The notes under the pieces were generated by a model that was not told the origin of the DNA, searched no databases, and saw only the letters and a program-made list of their open reading frames with translations. Positions 35,661 to 44,390 of a stretch of 64,000 bases of DNA are shown here, piece after piece. This stretch comes from an uncultured Roseburia sp. (GTDB lineage: Bacteria; Bacillota; Clostridia; Lachnospirales; Lachnospiraceae). The position numbers and the translations under genes were made by a program. How positions within the stretch are numbered: the stretch's first letter is position 1; every line of letters begins with the position of its first letter. Where the stretch lies: assembly GCA_910577925.1 (NCBI GenBank), contig CAJTOI010000007.1:62001-126000 (forward strand). Direction: 5' to 3'.

Positions 35661-38600
35661 ATGATTCATATAAATAAGGGGTTTAAAGAAATATTCCGTC
35701 AGCCGGTACGCTGTTTTCTGTTTCTGCTGCTGCTTAGTTTTGTGGCGGCATCGGGGTGCCTGGGGATTTCTTTGTGGCAGACAGCGGAACGAATGCTTAC
35801 TGCGGCTGCGTCGCAGTATAGGATTCGTGTCACATTTTCGGCTGCGGCAGGCGGACAGGCAGTGTGGGATGAGGAGGCGCTTCTTGCCGACGAGGCAGTG
35901 CTGTGCAAAAATGAGGTGGTTTCGGGAGCAGGTGAGATTGCGGGTATCAGCAATCAGAGCAATGAGGAGGTAAAGGAACTTGCAATTCTGTCATTTCGGG
36001 TGGTGGATATTTCGGAGCAGATACTGTCAGGAGATATGGCGGAGAAGAACACAAGGATTATGGCGCTTGTGCAGGATGTGCTGTACGGAAATGTGAAGAC
36101 ACAGCAGTATATTTTGCTGAATACGACGGAGGAACTGCCGGGAGATTTGTCCGGGCAGTTTGTAGTGGGAGATACCTATTTTGCTTATGGAACCTATCAA
36201 TATACGACAGGCAATTATCCTGTGTTTACAATAAAGGCACCGGAGTGGCAGGCTGCAAAGCAGGCGGGGGTGGATTTGAGTGTACTCCCTCCGCTTTGGA
36301 ATATCACGGCGGACGGTGAACCTGCGGATATGGAACTGTGGCGGCAGTTTGCAGACACGCTAAAGAGAACGGCCGCGCTGCATGCGGTGTATGCGATGGA
36401 CACAGCCGAACTCTGGGATGAATTTTATGAGAAGCGGACAGAACTTGTGGCGGGAGAAATTTTTACAGAGAAGGCAAGCGCGGAGTGTATGATAGATGAC
36501 CGATTTGCAGCAAAACACAACCTCTCCGTCGGAGATGAACTTACGCTGCGCTTCTTTTACCGGGAAGACGGGACGGTATCACAGCTTGTATGGGGAGCGG
36601 AAGAGGAGGTTTCGGCAGAAAAATACCGAATTACAGGCATTTATCGATATCAGGATGAGCTTGAAAATGCGCTCTACATTACGAGGCCGCAGGAAGCGTC
36701 ACAGCAAGGCATTGAGAAGAACGTCCTGCAGGTGCGTCTGAAAAACAGTGCGGCGGCGCGTTTTGCGGAAAAATATGCAGCTGTTCTTCCAAAGGGCGTG
36801 GAAATCCGCATTGAGGACCAGGGGTATGCACAGGCGATTGCGCCGGTTGCGGCCATGTACCGGCAGGCGGTGGGATTGACGGTTCTCGGGACGATGCTTG
36901 GTTTTGCGGCAATGATGTTTATGGGAAGGAATTTTTACGGACGTACCGCCGCGCAGCTGGAATATCTGCAGGAGCTTGGCGGCAGCAGATGGGACTGTCT
37001 GCGGTATCTGCTTGGAGGGCAGCTGTTTGCGGTGACATTGGGCGGGGCCGCGGGCTTTGCGGCACAGCTGTGCATACTCCATCCGCTTATGGAGTGGCTG
37101 CTGGAAAAGAATTCTGTAAAATATGCAAGGAATCTCCGTTACAGCCAGCTGGCGGAGACCGGCAGTCCGGATATGACCGGTTATGCGGAAGGATTTCCGG
37201 CGGCAGGATTGCTTTTCGTGCTGTTTATGGAACTATTTGCAATTGTAAATGCGTACCGCTACTGTAAAAAAATGCAGTCCGGGGATTTGGCGCGCAGAAA
37301 GGGAAAAAAGGACAAAAAACAGACAGAAGCGATGAAAAAACGCGGAAGCGGGATTTCAAATGTCATGCTGCGCTTCGGTGTATGGGAATTTTGGCGCAGT
37401 CCGGGGCAGAGCGCTGTGTTCTTGCTGCTGGCATTTATGCTGACGGTGCTGGTGGGGGCAGTCAGGCTTGCACAGGAACAGCAGGATTTTTCCCTTGCGG
37501 CCGCTTATGAGCAGCAGGGGGTATCGGGATATGTCACGGCGCACGCAAAACGCTCAAAGGCAGATACGACGATTGCGCTGACTTCGGTTCTTCCGCTGCT
37601 GCAAAGCGGCAGGGAAGGGGAACAGCAGAACAGAGCGTTCGGAGAACGCCTGCTGCAGGATGTGTACTGGCAGGAGCTGAGTCAGGAAGAGAGCTGCCGT
37701 CTGGCAAACGATTTCTATCGGGAATGGAGGGCGTCACTGCTTGCGGGACAGGATTACATCGAAGATTTCGGGCTTAGCGTGCGGCTGGGATATGAGTACA
37801 TGGGGACCGTGGAAACGGCGGCGGATCTGCCGGACATTCCGTATCATACGAACATTTACGGAAATGACTGGCTGCTGAATAAAATACCGTCAATGCCGCA
37901 GATCGTGTTTGCAGACAGCTTTGCATGCCTTGAGGGGGCGGCCGGACTTCGCGCCGGCGCCGCATTTGCAGAGGGATATGGGGAAGAATTTCTCGGCAGA
38001 TCGGAGATGATCTGTATGGCATCTGAGGGATTTATCGAAAAAAATGGTCTGTCACTGGGGGATGAAGTGCGTTTTGCGGTGTATACCGATTACTATGGGG
38101 CGAGACTGGCCATACTTGATGTAAGGATCGTGGGAACCTGCGAGGGGGAGGGGACAGAAATTTATATGCCGGCAGGGATTCTTTACGGAACCGCATTTCT
38201 GCCGGATATCGGATATGACAGCTGGCAGGAAAAGCTTTGCGGATACCGCAGATTGAAAACCGAGACAATACGGTCGTTTTACGGTTCCGATATTATGAAT
38301 GAACTGTCATCGTTTCGTTTTTTTATCAAAGATAACAGACAATTGGATGCCTTCCGCAAAAGGCTGGAAGAAATCGGCTACAGCGAAATCAATGAGGTGC
38401 ATGAGCTGCGCCAGGTTGTGGTCATAGAGGACGGGATGTTTTTGGAGGCGCTGTTCCGGATACAGGGATATAAGGAGCAGCTTGGAATTATTTTTGGGTT
38501 GCTGCTTGCCGTGATGCTCGGAATGATTGCGGCCGCATCTTTTTTATGCGTGAACCGGCAGAGAGAGGAATTGTTTCTGATGGAAGAGCTGGGAACTCCG

Positions 38601-38813
38601 GGGAGGCATATGATTTTCTGCTGGCTGATGAGGTATGGGATGGCTGTTCTTGGCGGCATGATTCCGGGGATGGCGGTTTGCGGAGCGGCTGCGTGGTATG
38701 GGGGATATACATTTCCGGTAGAATGGTTTCTGATTGAATTCGCGGAGTTTGCCGCAATGCTGATTTTTGCGGTGTGCATGGCGATTTTGCGTATCCGCAG
38801 GGATATGAAATAG
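35661..38813 (+). CDS. FtsX/MacB-type ABC permease (1050 residues)
   Basis: Large membrane protein with two FtsX-like modules: a first helix at about 15-37 and a long extracellular part to about 395; three helices at about 400-425, 445-475 and 515-540; a second anchor helix at about 590-612 with another extracellular part; then three helices at about 950-975, 990-1015 and 1025-1045. It pairs with the following ATPase gene. In RiPP clusters such transporters export the product or give immunity. The composition is clearly more GC-rich than the four genes before it and resembles the rest of the chromosome. AGGAGG lies 14 bp upstream of ATG 35661. Confidence 0.88.
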   Translation: MIHINKGFKEIFRQPVRCFLFLLLLSFVAASGCLGISLWQTAERMLTAAASQYRIRVTFSAAAGGQAVWDEEALLADEAVLCKNEVVSGAGEIAGISNQSNEEVKELAILSFRVVDISEQILSGDMAEKNTRIMALVQDVLYGNVKTQQYILLNTTEELPGDLSGQFVVGDTYFAYGTYQYTTGNYPVFTIKAPEWQAAKQAGVDLSVLPPLWNITADGEPADMELWRQFADTLKRTAALHAVYAMDTAELWDEFYEKRTELVAGEIFTEKASAECMIDDRFAAKHNLSVGDELTLRFFYREDGTVSQLVWGAEEEVSAEKYRITGIYRYQDELENALYITRPQEASQQGIEKNVLQVRLKNSAAARFAEKYAAVLPKGVEIRIEDQGYAQAIAPVAAMYRQAVGLTVLGTMLGFAAMMFMGRNFYGRTAAQLEYLQELGGSRWDCLRYLLGGQLFAVTLGGAAGFAAQLCILHPLMEWLLEKNSVKYARNLRYSQLAETGSPDMTGYAEGFPAAGLLFVLFMELFAIVNAYRYCKKMQSGDLARRKGKKDKKQTEAMKKRGSGISNVMLRFGVWEFWRSPGQSAVFLLLAFMLTVLVGAVRLAQEQQDFSLAAAYEQQGVSGYVTAHAKRSKADTTIALTSVLPLLQSGREGEQQNRAFGERLLQDVYWQELSQEESCRLANDFYREWRASLLAGQDYIEDFGLSVRLGYEYMGTVETAADLPDIPYHTNIYGNDWLLNKIPSMPQIVFADSFACLEGAAGLRAGAAFAEGYGEEFLGRSEMICMASEGFIEKNGLSLGDEVRFAVYTDYYGARLAILDVRIVGTCEGEGTEIYMPAGILYGTAFLPDIGYDSWQEKLCGYRRLKTETIRSFYGSDIMNELSSFRFFIKDNRQLDAFRKRLEEIGYSEINEVHELRQVVVIEDGMFLEALFRIQGYKEQLGIIFGLLLAVMLGMIAAASFLCVNRQREELFLMEELGTPGRHMIFCWLMRYGMAVLGGMIPGMAVCGAAAWYGGYTFPVEWFLIEFAEFAAMLIFAVCMAILRIRRDMK

Positions 38814-38830
38814 AAAAAGGGGGACACGAA

Positions 38831-39502
38831 ATGGAACCGATTTTTGCTTTGCGTCGGGTGTGCTTTGAATATGAAAACGGAAGAAACCGGATAAGCGCCG
38901 TGCGGGACGCAGAGGGTATTTTCGAGGAAAAAAAGATGTATGCGATTGTGGGAAAGTCGGGATCCGGCAAATCAACCTTGCTTGGCATGCTTGCGGGAAT
39001 GCGTCTGCCGACCGAGGGAACTGTCCTGTATCGAGGAAAGGATATGCGGGAAATAGACAGAGAGGCATACCGCAGGACGGAAATTGCAATCATTCATCAG
39101 GCGTACCATTTGTTTCCGAGGTTGACGGCGCTGGAAAATGTATGTTATCCGCTGGAACTGTTGGGGGTGTCTTACAGACAATCGAAGCTTCTTGCCGGGG
39201 AAAAGCTTTTGGCGCTTGGAATCTCACAGGAACAGTGGAACAGCTACCCCACACAGCTTTCCGGCGGTGAGCAGCAGCGGGTGGCGATTGCAAGGGCACT
39301 CGCGAAAGGGAGCAAGGTGATTCTTGCGGATGAGCCGACCGGGAACCTGGATCAGGAAAATTCGGAGCATATTATGGGATTGCTGCGTAAGCTTGTGGCG
39401 GAGGAGGGGTACTGTATGATCCTTGTCACGCATGACAAAGAAGCTGCAGGACAGGCGGATGTTACGCTGTATATGGAGGCGGGAAGAGTGAACTATACAT
39501 AA
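38831..39502 (+). CDS. ABC transporter ATP-binding protein of the peptide cluster
   Basis: LolD/MacB-type ATPase of 223 residues: Walker [14 protein letters not shown]-loop [11 protein letters not shown], signature [15 protein letters not shown], Walker [14 protein letters not shown] and H-loop LVTHD. ATG 38831 has AAAGGGGGACACGAA upstream and follows the permease stop by 17 bp. The final codons (NYT-stop) lie inside the 22-bp repeat shared with the operator of the precursor gene, so the end of this gene doubles as the regulatory site of the following peptide gene. Confidence 0.95.
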   Translation: MEPIFALRRVCFEYENGRNRISAVRDAEGIFEEKKMYAIVGKSGSGKSTLLGMLAGMRLPTEGTVLYRGKDMREIDREAYRRTEIAIIHQAYHLFPRLTALENVCYPLELLGVSYRQSKLLAGEKLLALGISQEQWNSYPTQLSGGEQQRVAIARALAKGSKVILADEPTGNLDQENSEHIMGLLRKLVAEEGYCMILVTHDKEAAGQADVTLYMEAGRVNYT

Positions 39503-39561
39503 ACGGAAACAGAAAAGTTTCCGGATATGAAAATCATATATGGCGGAATTTATGGTATAAT
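39489..39561 (+). promoter_or_regulatory. Dyad operator and -10 of the small peptide gene (copy 2)
   Basis: The 22 bp at 39489-39510 are identical to 31687-31708. Dyad CGGAAAC (39504-39510) / GTTTCCG (39517-39523), centre 39513.5; TATAAT at 39556-39561 begins 42.5 bp beyond the centre, the same spacing as in copy 1, while the DNA between is unrelated. The -35 is poor. The site overlaps the stop codon of the ABC ATPase gene. Confidence 0.65.
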
Positions 39562-39725
39562 TTTTTCAGGGAAAGGAACTCAGATCCGGAGCAGCAAAGA
39601 AGCAGCTTATACAAAAGATAAACTGCTGTGGATTTGATTCCTTTCCCGGTTGTATCATACAATGACAAAGGATGCAGAAAAATTTGGTTTTGGTGACGTG
39701 TTTTACACCGTGCGGAGGAAGAAGA

Positions 39726-39872
39726 ATGAAGAAAAACAATTGGAAAAACAGGGTAAAAAGAATTGTTGCACTGATGATGCTGGTATGTATGCTGTTTGGC
39801 ACGGCACATGTGGGAACGGATGCCGGGATTATGCCGTGCGGGGAATTGTGGGATGAGATAGAACAGTTATAA
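39726..39872 (+). CDS. 48-residue secreted peptide, candidate signalling pheromone
   Basis: Short gene with AGGAAGAAG just before ATG 39726. The basic N-terminus MKKNNWKNRVKR and a hydrophobic core IVALMMLVCMLFG form a signal sequence; the remainder, from about residue 28, is VGTDAGIMPCGELWDEIEQL, a size and layout like Phr/PapR/SHP-type pre-pheromones. Its stop overlaps by 6 bp the stop of the convergent HTH-TPR regulator gene, the class of protein that senses such peptides. A dyad promoter identical to that of the RiPP precursor stands upstream. The signalling role is inference. Confidence 0.65.
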   Translation: MKKNNWKNRVKRIVALMMLVCMLFGTAHVGTDAGIMPCGELWDEIEQL

Positions 39873-41768
39873 CAGCAGGATATGAAATTCGACGTCCATA
39901 TCGTGCTTTATTATATCGGCAAGATTATAAAAGCCGGTAAGAGCCAGATTATAATAAGCATAGTGAAAGAATTTAATTGCGTCGGAGATTTCCTGCCGGC
40001 CTGCAAACACCTGACAGTAATGCGCATAAACGTGCCCGGTAAAGTACAGGGAACTTTTCATCACCGATGAGGAGAATGTTTTGGCCAGTTCCAGGATTTC
40101 GGCAGGGCGCTTCTGAGCATAGAGTCTGCGGGTGAGCATGCTGACAGTCACCGGCAGAGCGTTTTTTAACAGCAAAATATCCATACCGGAATGTATCTGG
40201 TATTCAAAGTTTTTATAAAAATACTGGATTCCTGTTACGGGATTATTTTCTGCATAGGTACTGCAGAGATTATTTAATACTGTCAATTCTGTTCGGGAGA
40301 GGCAGTAATCCGATAATGTATAAAGCTGAAAATCGGGCAGGGTGATAGACAGAACATGTTCCAATTCTGCCATTTTATCAATGGGATTATCGATAAGCAG
40401 TGCTTTTTGAAAACAAAGATACTGCCAGTACAGAGTATCCTTTTCTGTAATTAGGTTTGACATTTCACTGATACAGGCCGGCATATGCGCATATTCTGAC
40501 TTTCTGATGCGAATCATGCGCATGCGGAGTTCGAACAGGGCTGCTTCCCGTTTGTCACCGAAAAAGGTAAAGACATCCGAGGAGATGCCGAGGCGCTCTA
40601 ACAGCGTCTCGGCCAGCAGCACATCGGGCCAAAGCGTCTCGTTTTCAATCTTGGAGAGCTTGGATTTGCTGCAGAGTCCAAGACAGAGTTTGGCCTGCGG
40701 GATTTTCTGTTCCGTGCGGAGATCCCGAATCAGCCTGCCGAGGGAAAGCGCATCGGGAGCAAACAGGTCGTAGGTGCCGTCACCGAGTGTGACGCCGTCT
40801 GCGGCCTGTTTTTGTTCGTAAGGAACAAGCGGGATATCGGGAAAAAGATCGGTATCAACGGGGAGTACAAGCTGCAGTTCGGTTTCAAGGCAGTGCCTGC
40901 AGGTGGTGGCATAGCAGCTTTCGATGGAGTGTGCGGCGTAAAAGGCAGTTTGAAACAGGGAAAGGGCATCCGCTTCGCTGCCGATGAGGTGGCGGCACAA
41001 ACCGGTTAAAAAGGTCAGTTCGAACAGAGGAGCATCGGTCATATTCTGCATCATTTTCTGACGATGTGCCTCTGCGCATTCGAGTGCTGCAGAATATTTG
41101 CCCGATGCAAGCAGATATTTTCCGGATACGATAGAGAGCTCCGCCAGCAGGCGGTCTTTTTCAAGGTATAAAATATGCGTATCGGAGAGATAAGAGGTAA
41201 GCTGTGCGCACAGAGAGGCACAGCTGTCCGTCTGGCCGAGTGCCAGAAATTCCTGGGCAAGGAGGGTGAGAATCCGGATTTCGGTTACGGAGAGCAGCAG
41301 GGAGGAGATGTCAGGGCATACGAAGTCCGGCCGTGTCACATGCATCGCGGCAAGCAGCAGGCGGCAAATGTGTTCGTGGCTGCCGCATCCGGACCGGAAC
41401 TGCAGCCGACCGTGGAGATACAGCCACTCCTGGTAATAAAATTTATTGTCCGCCCAGTTCCTGGCTTCTGTTTTTTCCAGTTCTTCACAGGCAGCCGTAA
41501 GCTGCCAGGAATCCAGATAGAACGACGCGCGCTTTAGGTTGTAGAAGCAGTCAAAATCGGCCCGGTTGGCAAAGGCAGGAAATGCCTCAGTGGGAGCGCC
41601 GGCGCCTGCCATCAGCGCCTGAAAGGTCGCAGGGCTGACCCCGGCGGAACTGTTCTCAATGCGGGAGAGGGAGAGAACAGAGCAGACGCCCTCGGATAAC
41701 TTTTCCTGTGTAAGGCCAGCCGCGAGGCGGGCTTTTCTGATTGCGGTTCCGGCATTTTGAACACTCAT
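39867..41768 (-). CDS. XRE-family HTH-TPR regulator with two HTH domains
   Basis: Cytoplasmic protein of 633 residues. A first XRE helix-turn-helix spans about 8-60 (KARLAAGLTQEKLSEGV, LSLSRIENS). A helical TPR-like region covers about 70-320, a second HTH about 341-397 (RTEQKIPQAKLCLGL, SKLSKIENET), and a further helical repeat region reaches the end. The two halves look like an internal duplication. HTH-TPR proteins such as Rgg, PlcR and PrgX bind short peptides. The neighbouring convergent 48-residue peptide gene and the shared dyad operators make it the likely regulator of the peptide operon. It has its own promoter (41803-41832) and an AGGGGGA ribosome site. Confidence 0.85.
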   Translation of the reverse strand: MSVQNAGTAIRKARLAAGLTQEKLSEGVCSVLSLSRIENSSAGVSPATFQALMAGAGAPTEAFPAFANRADFDCFYNLKRASFYLDSWQLTAACEELEKTEARNWADNKFYYQEWLYLHGRLQFRSGCGSHEHICRLLLAAMHVTRPDFVCPDISSLLLSVTEIRILTLLAQEFLALGQTDSCASLCAQLTSYLSDTHILYLEKDRLLAELSIVSGKYLLASGKYSAALECAEAHRQKMMQNMTDAPLFELTFLTGLCRHLIGSEADALSLFQTAFYAAHSIESCYATTCRHCLETELQLVLPVDTDLFPDIPLVPYEQKQAADGVTLGDGTYDLFAPDALSLGRLIRDLRTEQKIPQAKLCLGLCSKSKLSKIENETLWPDVLLAETLLERLGISSDVFTFFGDKREAALFELRMRMIRIRKSEYAHMPACISEMSNLITEKDTLYWQYLCFQKALLIDNPIDKMAELEHVLSITLPDFQLYTLSDYCLSRTELTVLNNLCSTYAENNPVTGIQYFYKNFEYQIHSGMDILLLKNALPVTVSMLTRRLYAQKRPAEILELAKTFSSSVMKSSLYFTGHVYAHYCQVFAGRQEISDAIKFFHYAYYNLALTGFYNLADIIKHDMDVEFHILLL

Positions 41769-41802
41769 GGTAAAATCCCCCTACAACTATCGTTATGTAA
41801 GT

Positions 41803-41832
41803 ATTATAAGCGTTTTTAAATGGAAAAGGCAA
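41803..41832 (-). promoter_or_regulatory. Promoter of the HTH-TPR regulator
   Basis: On the minus strand TTGCCT (41832-41827), 18-bp spacer, TATAAT (41808-41803), 35 bp before the start codon. Confidence 0.6.
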
Positions 41833-41900
41833 GTGCGGATGTGAATGGATGATACATTGGTAGATATTTGTAATATATTTCAAAATACCAGCAAAATCAG

Positions 41901-42053
41901 TACCTTCGATGAACAAGGGCACAAACGCCTCAAAGCGTGATAATTTCAGCATTTTCTTCGTTATCCTCAAGGGCGTACGCGAAGTGAGGGTAACGATGCA
42001 GGACGCAAAATTTATTCTGCCCCGACCGTGTGTGCCCTTGTTCATCGAAGGTA
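41901..42053. repeat. Palindromic element, copy 2 (153 bp)
   Basis: Perfect terminal inverted repeats TACCTTCGATGAACAAGGGC (41901-) and its mirror ending at 42053. The interior has the phrase CGTTATCCTCAAGGGCGTAC, related to the interior of copy 1 at 10939-11221. It lies in the 400-bp gap between the regulator and the MFS gene, which otherwise holds only the regulator promoter. No coding capacity. Confidence 0.85.
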
Positions 42054-42171
42054 CATATGAACTATATCGAAAAGTGATTGAAATGGGGTATCCTTAGAGA
42101 GACAGGTATGCTCTTTTGGATTATTACTGTGACAAAAAGAGAGACGAAAATAAAAAGATGGAGAAAGCGAT

Positions 42172-43467
42172 ATGAGTGAGGAAAAGAAAATAGGCTACAG
42201 GGATATTTTCCGGCAAAAAGAATACATGAAACTTCTGGTAGCGGGATTGATTAATGTCTTTGGTGATTCGATTGACGCAATCGCATTTACCTGGTTGGTG
42301 TACCAGCTGACAGGGAATGCGGCGTGGTCTGCGCTTGTTTTTGGTATCAACAGTCTGCCGACAATACTGGTCACACCGTTTGCCGGAGTCTGGGTCGAGG
42401 GAAGAAACAAAAAACATATTATGATAGGGACGGATATTATGCGTGCATGCTGTGTGTTATTTGTTGCGCTCTCCTATGCGACGGAGCGGCTGCAGCCCTG
42501 GATGCTGGTTGCTACAACGATCCTGATTTCTACGGTGGAGGCATTCCGCGGGCCGGCGGATACCGCGCTGACACCGAAGGTGCTTGACAGAGAATATCTG
42601 GAATACGGGTTATCGCTTGACGGTTCCCTCTCGCGGGCGGTATCGATTATCGGAACGGCTCTTGCGGGAGGAATCATTGCGCTGTTTGGGATTACAGGAG
42701 CAATCTATATTGATATAGCGACCTTCCTTGCATCGGCCGGAATTATCGCTTTTATGCGGTATCAGGAAGAAAAGGTATCGCCGGGAGCATTTTCCGGAAA
42801 GGAATATATGCGGTCATTGAAAGACGGGGTGCAGTATGTGCGAAAGAGCAGTACGTTTATGTTTTTTATTGCGGCATGTGTGGTGTTAAATGCATTGCTG
42901 ACGCCGTTTAACAGCCTGCAGGCCCCGCTGGTAGAAGAAGTGCTGCAGTCCGGGGCGACGATGCTTTCCGTGATCAGTGTAGCGGCGACAGGCGGAATCA
43001 TGTTCGGCTCCATCTCGTATCCGTGGGTGAAAAATTATCTGAGTGCAAGAAAGCTGTTCGGCCTGTGCGGGTTTGGGATCTGTTTTTATTATATTTTACT
43101 TGTTGCAGGCAGGCCGCTGTATGTATATGAACTTCCGGCATATGTATATGCTGCGGTTTGGACTGCGTTTATGGGCTGTTTTGCATCGTGGCTGATGACA
43201 TTTATGAATGTAGAGTTTATAAAGAAAGTGAACGAAGAATACCTTGCCAGGGCTTCGGGAATCCTGACAGCCGCAAATGTGGCCTCCATGCCGGTCATGT
43301 CTTTTCTCATCAGTGCAATCATCGGGTTTACCGGTACGGTAGTGATCTTAGTGGGTACAGGAATCATAGGAGGAATTATCTGCGTGTTTATGGCCAGAAG
43401 CCGCGAGCTGGATGAGATGGAGGGAGCAGGAAATCCGTCGGGGAATAAGATCGGGCCGACAACCTGA
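42172..43467 (+). CDS. MFS transporter (macrolide-efflux-like)
   Basis: Integral membrane protein of 431 residues with about twelve hydrophobic segments. The N-terminal LLVAGLINVFGDSIDAIAFTW and the loop FAGVWVEGRNKKHIMIGTDI (motif A-like) fit drug/macrolide efflux MFS proteins. The weak GGAG ribosome site lies about 10 bp before ATG 42172. It stands alone next to the peptide island, separated by a palindromic repeat; a role in exporting the peptide is possible but unsupported. The substrate cannot be deduced. Confidence 0.88.
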   Translation: MSEEKKIGYRDIFRQKEYMKLLVAGLINVFGDSIDAIAFTWLVYQLTGNAAWSALVFGINSLPTILVTPFAGVWVEGRNKKHIMIGTDIMRACCVLFVALSYATERLQPWMLVATTILISTVEAFRGPADTALTPKVLDREYLEYGLSLDGSLSRAVSIIGTALAGGIIALFGITGAIYIDIATFLASAGIIAFMRYQEEKVSPGAFSGKEYMRSLKDGVQYVRKSSTFMFFIAACVVLNALLTPFNSLQAPLVEEVLQSGATMLSVISVAATGGIMFGSISYPWVKNYLSARKLFGLCGFGICFYYILLVAGRPLYVYELPAYVYAAVWTAFMGCFASWLMTFMNVEFIKKVNEEYLARASGILTAANVASMPVMSFLISAIIGFTGTVVILVGTGIIGGIICVFMARSRELDEMEGAGNPSGNKIGPTT

Positions 43468-43619
43468 ACAGGGCGCTTGGCTTTGCATGATAAGATGCAT
43501 GAGAGTGCTGCTTTTTACCGAAAGTTTTCGCCGTACCCGTGACGTGCGGGAGAAACTGTGTTATGATTGTAGCAGAACGACGGATCTGTGCCGCCTGAGG
43601 CGGCGGAATGAGAGGGACT

Positions 43620-44141
43620 ATGGAAGTACGAATGCTACAGAATCATGAGATACAATGGGCGGTGCAGCTGGCGCAGGACATCTACAATCAGTGCATACGC
43701 CCGACGGTGAATAACGAAGAGGAAGTCGAAAAGTTTTTCCGATATGTAAATTTGGAAAATTTTCAGAATGAGATAAGCCAGGGGCGGCTGACGCTCTGGG
43801 GAGCGTTTGACCGCGGATGGATGTGCGGCGTCTCGGCGCTGCAGGGGAACGGGCATCCGAGCCTTCTCTATGTGAGGCCGGAATATCAGCAGTACGGGGT
43901 TGACAGAGAACTTTCAAAATATATGAAGCGCTATGCGGCGCGGGTGCTCGGTATCGGGGAGGTGCGCTATCCGACCAAAAAGGTATCGAATAAAGTCGTG
44001 CTTGCGATTACGGCGGCCGTATTGATTTTTACGACGGCACTGTTTGCCGGCGCGACGATTCATCACATTGCGGCGGACGGACTGATCACGGACGAGATGT
44101 ACCGGGAGCGCGTAAAGGAGGCGGAAGGGCTGTCGTATTAG
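43620..44141 (+). CDS. GNAT-like domain protein with C-terminal transmembrane helix
   Basis: Protein of 173 residues. The N-terminal half (about 1-105) has the GNAT acetyltransferase pattern: EVRMLQNHEIQWAVQLAQDI, LTLWGAFDRGWMCGVSAL and the acceptor strand SLLYVRPEYQQYGVDRELSKYM. In the acetyl-CoA loop the usual Arg/Gln-x-x-Gly-x-Gly/Ala is only partly kept (QQYGVDREL). A hydrophobic helix at about 128-150 anchors it to the membrane. The combination is unusual. GAGAGGGACT precedes ATG 43620. Function unknown. Confidence 0.7.
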   Translation: MEVRMLQNHEIQWAVQLAQDIYNQCIRPTVNNEEEVEKFFRYVNLENFQNEISQGRLTLWGAFDRGWMCGVSALQGNGHPSLLYVRPEYQQYGVDRELSKYMKRYAARVLGIGEVRYPTKKVSNKVVLAITAAVLIFTTALFAGATIHHIAADGLITDEMYRERVKEAEGLSY

Positions 44142-44273
44142 CACAGCCGGTTTGCTGCCGCGGCAGTTCGGCTCATTCTATGCTCCGGTGAAAGTGCCTG
44201 CCCGTTTGGCGATAATGTATATGTTTGCGGACGGAATGAATAAAATCTCGGCGGTATTTGTTGCGGGAAAAGG

Positions 44274-44302
44274 TTGAAAAATATCCTGCGATATGATAAA
44301 CT
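44274..44302 (+). promoter_or_regulatory. Promoter of carAB
   Basis: TTGAAA (44274-44279), 17-bp spacer, TAAACT (44297-44302). The leader then contains AAAACG-GAAA-CGTTTT followed by 11 Ts (44351-44361), an intrinsic-terminator-like shape only 30 bp before carA. Confidence 0.5.
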
Positions 44303-44390
44303 TTTTACAATTTAGGGACAAGTCTGGGCTTTGAAAGAAAAACGGAAACGTTTTTTTTTTTGGAAAAAAAATGAAAGGATAGGGAAACAA

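Noticed and set aside
31687..39510. 22-bp direct repeat as attachment site or target duplication flanking the peptide island
   Set aside because: No integrase or transposase lies inside, the second copy overlaps the end of the ABC ATPase gene, the dyad is kept despite loop differences, and both copies have the same spacing to a -10. A regulatory box explains this better, though an origin by duplication cannot be excluded.
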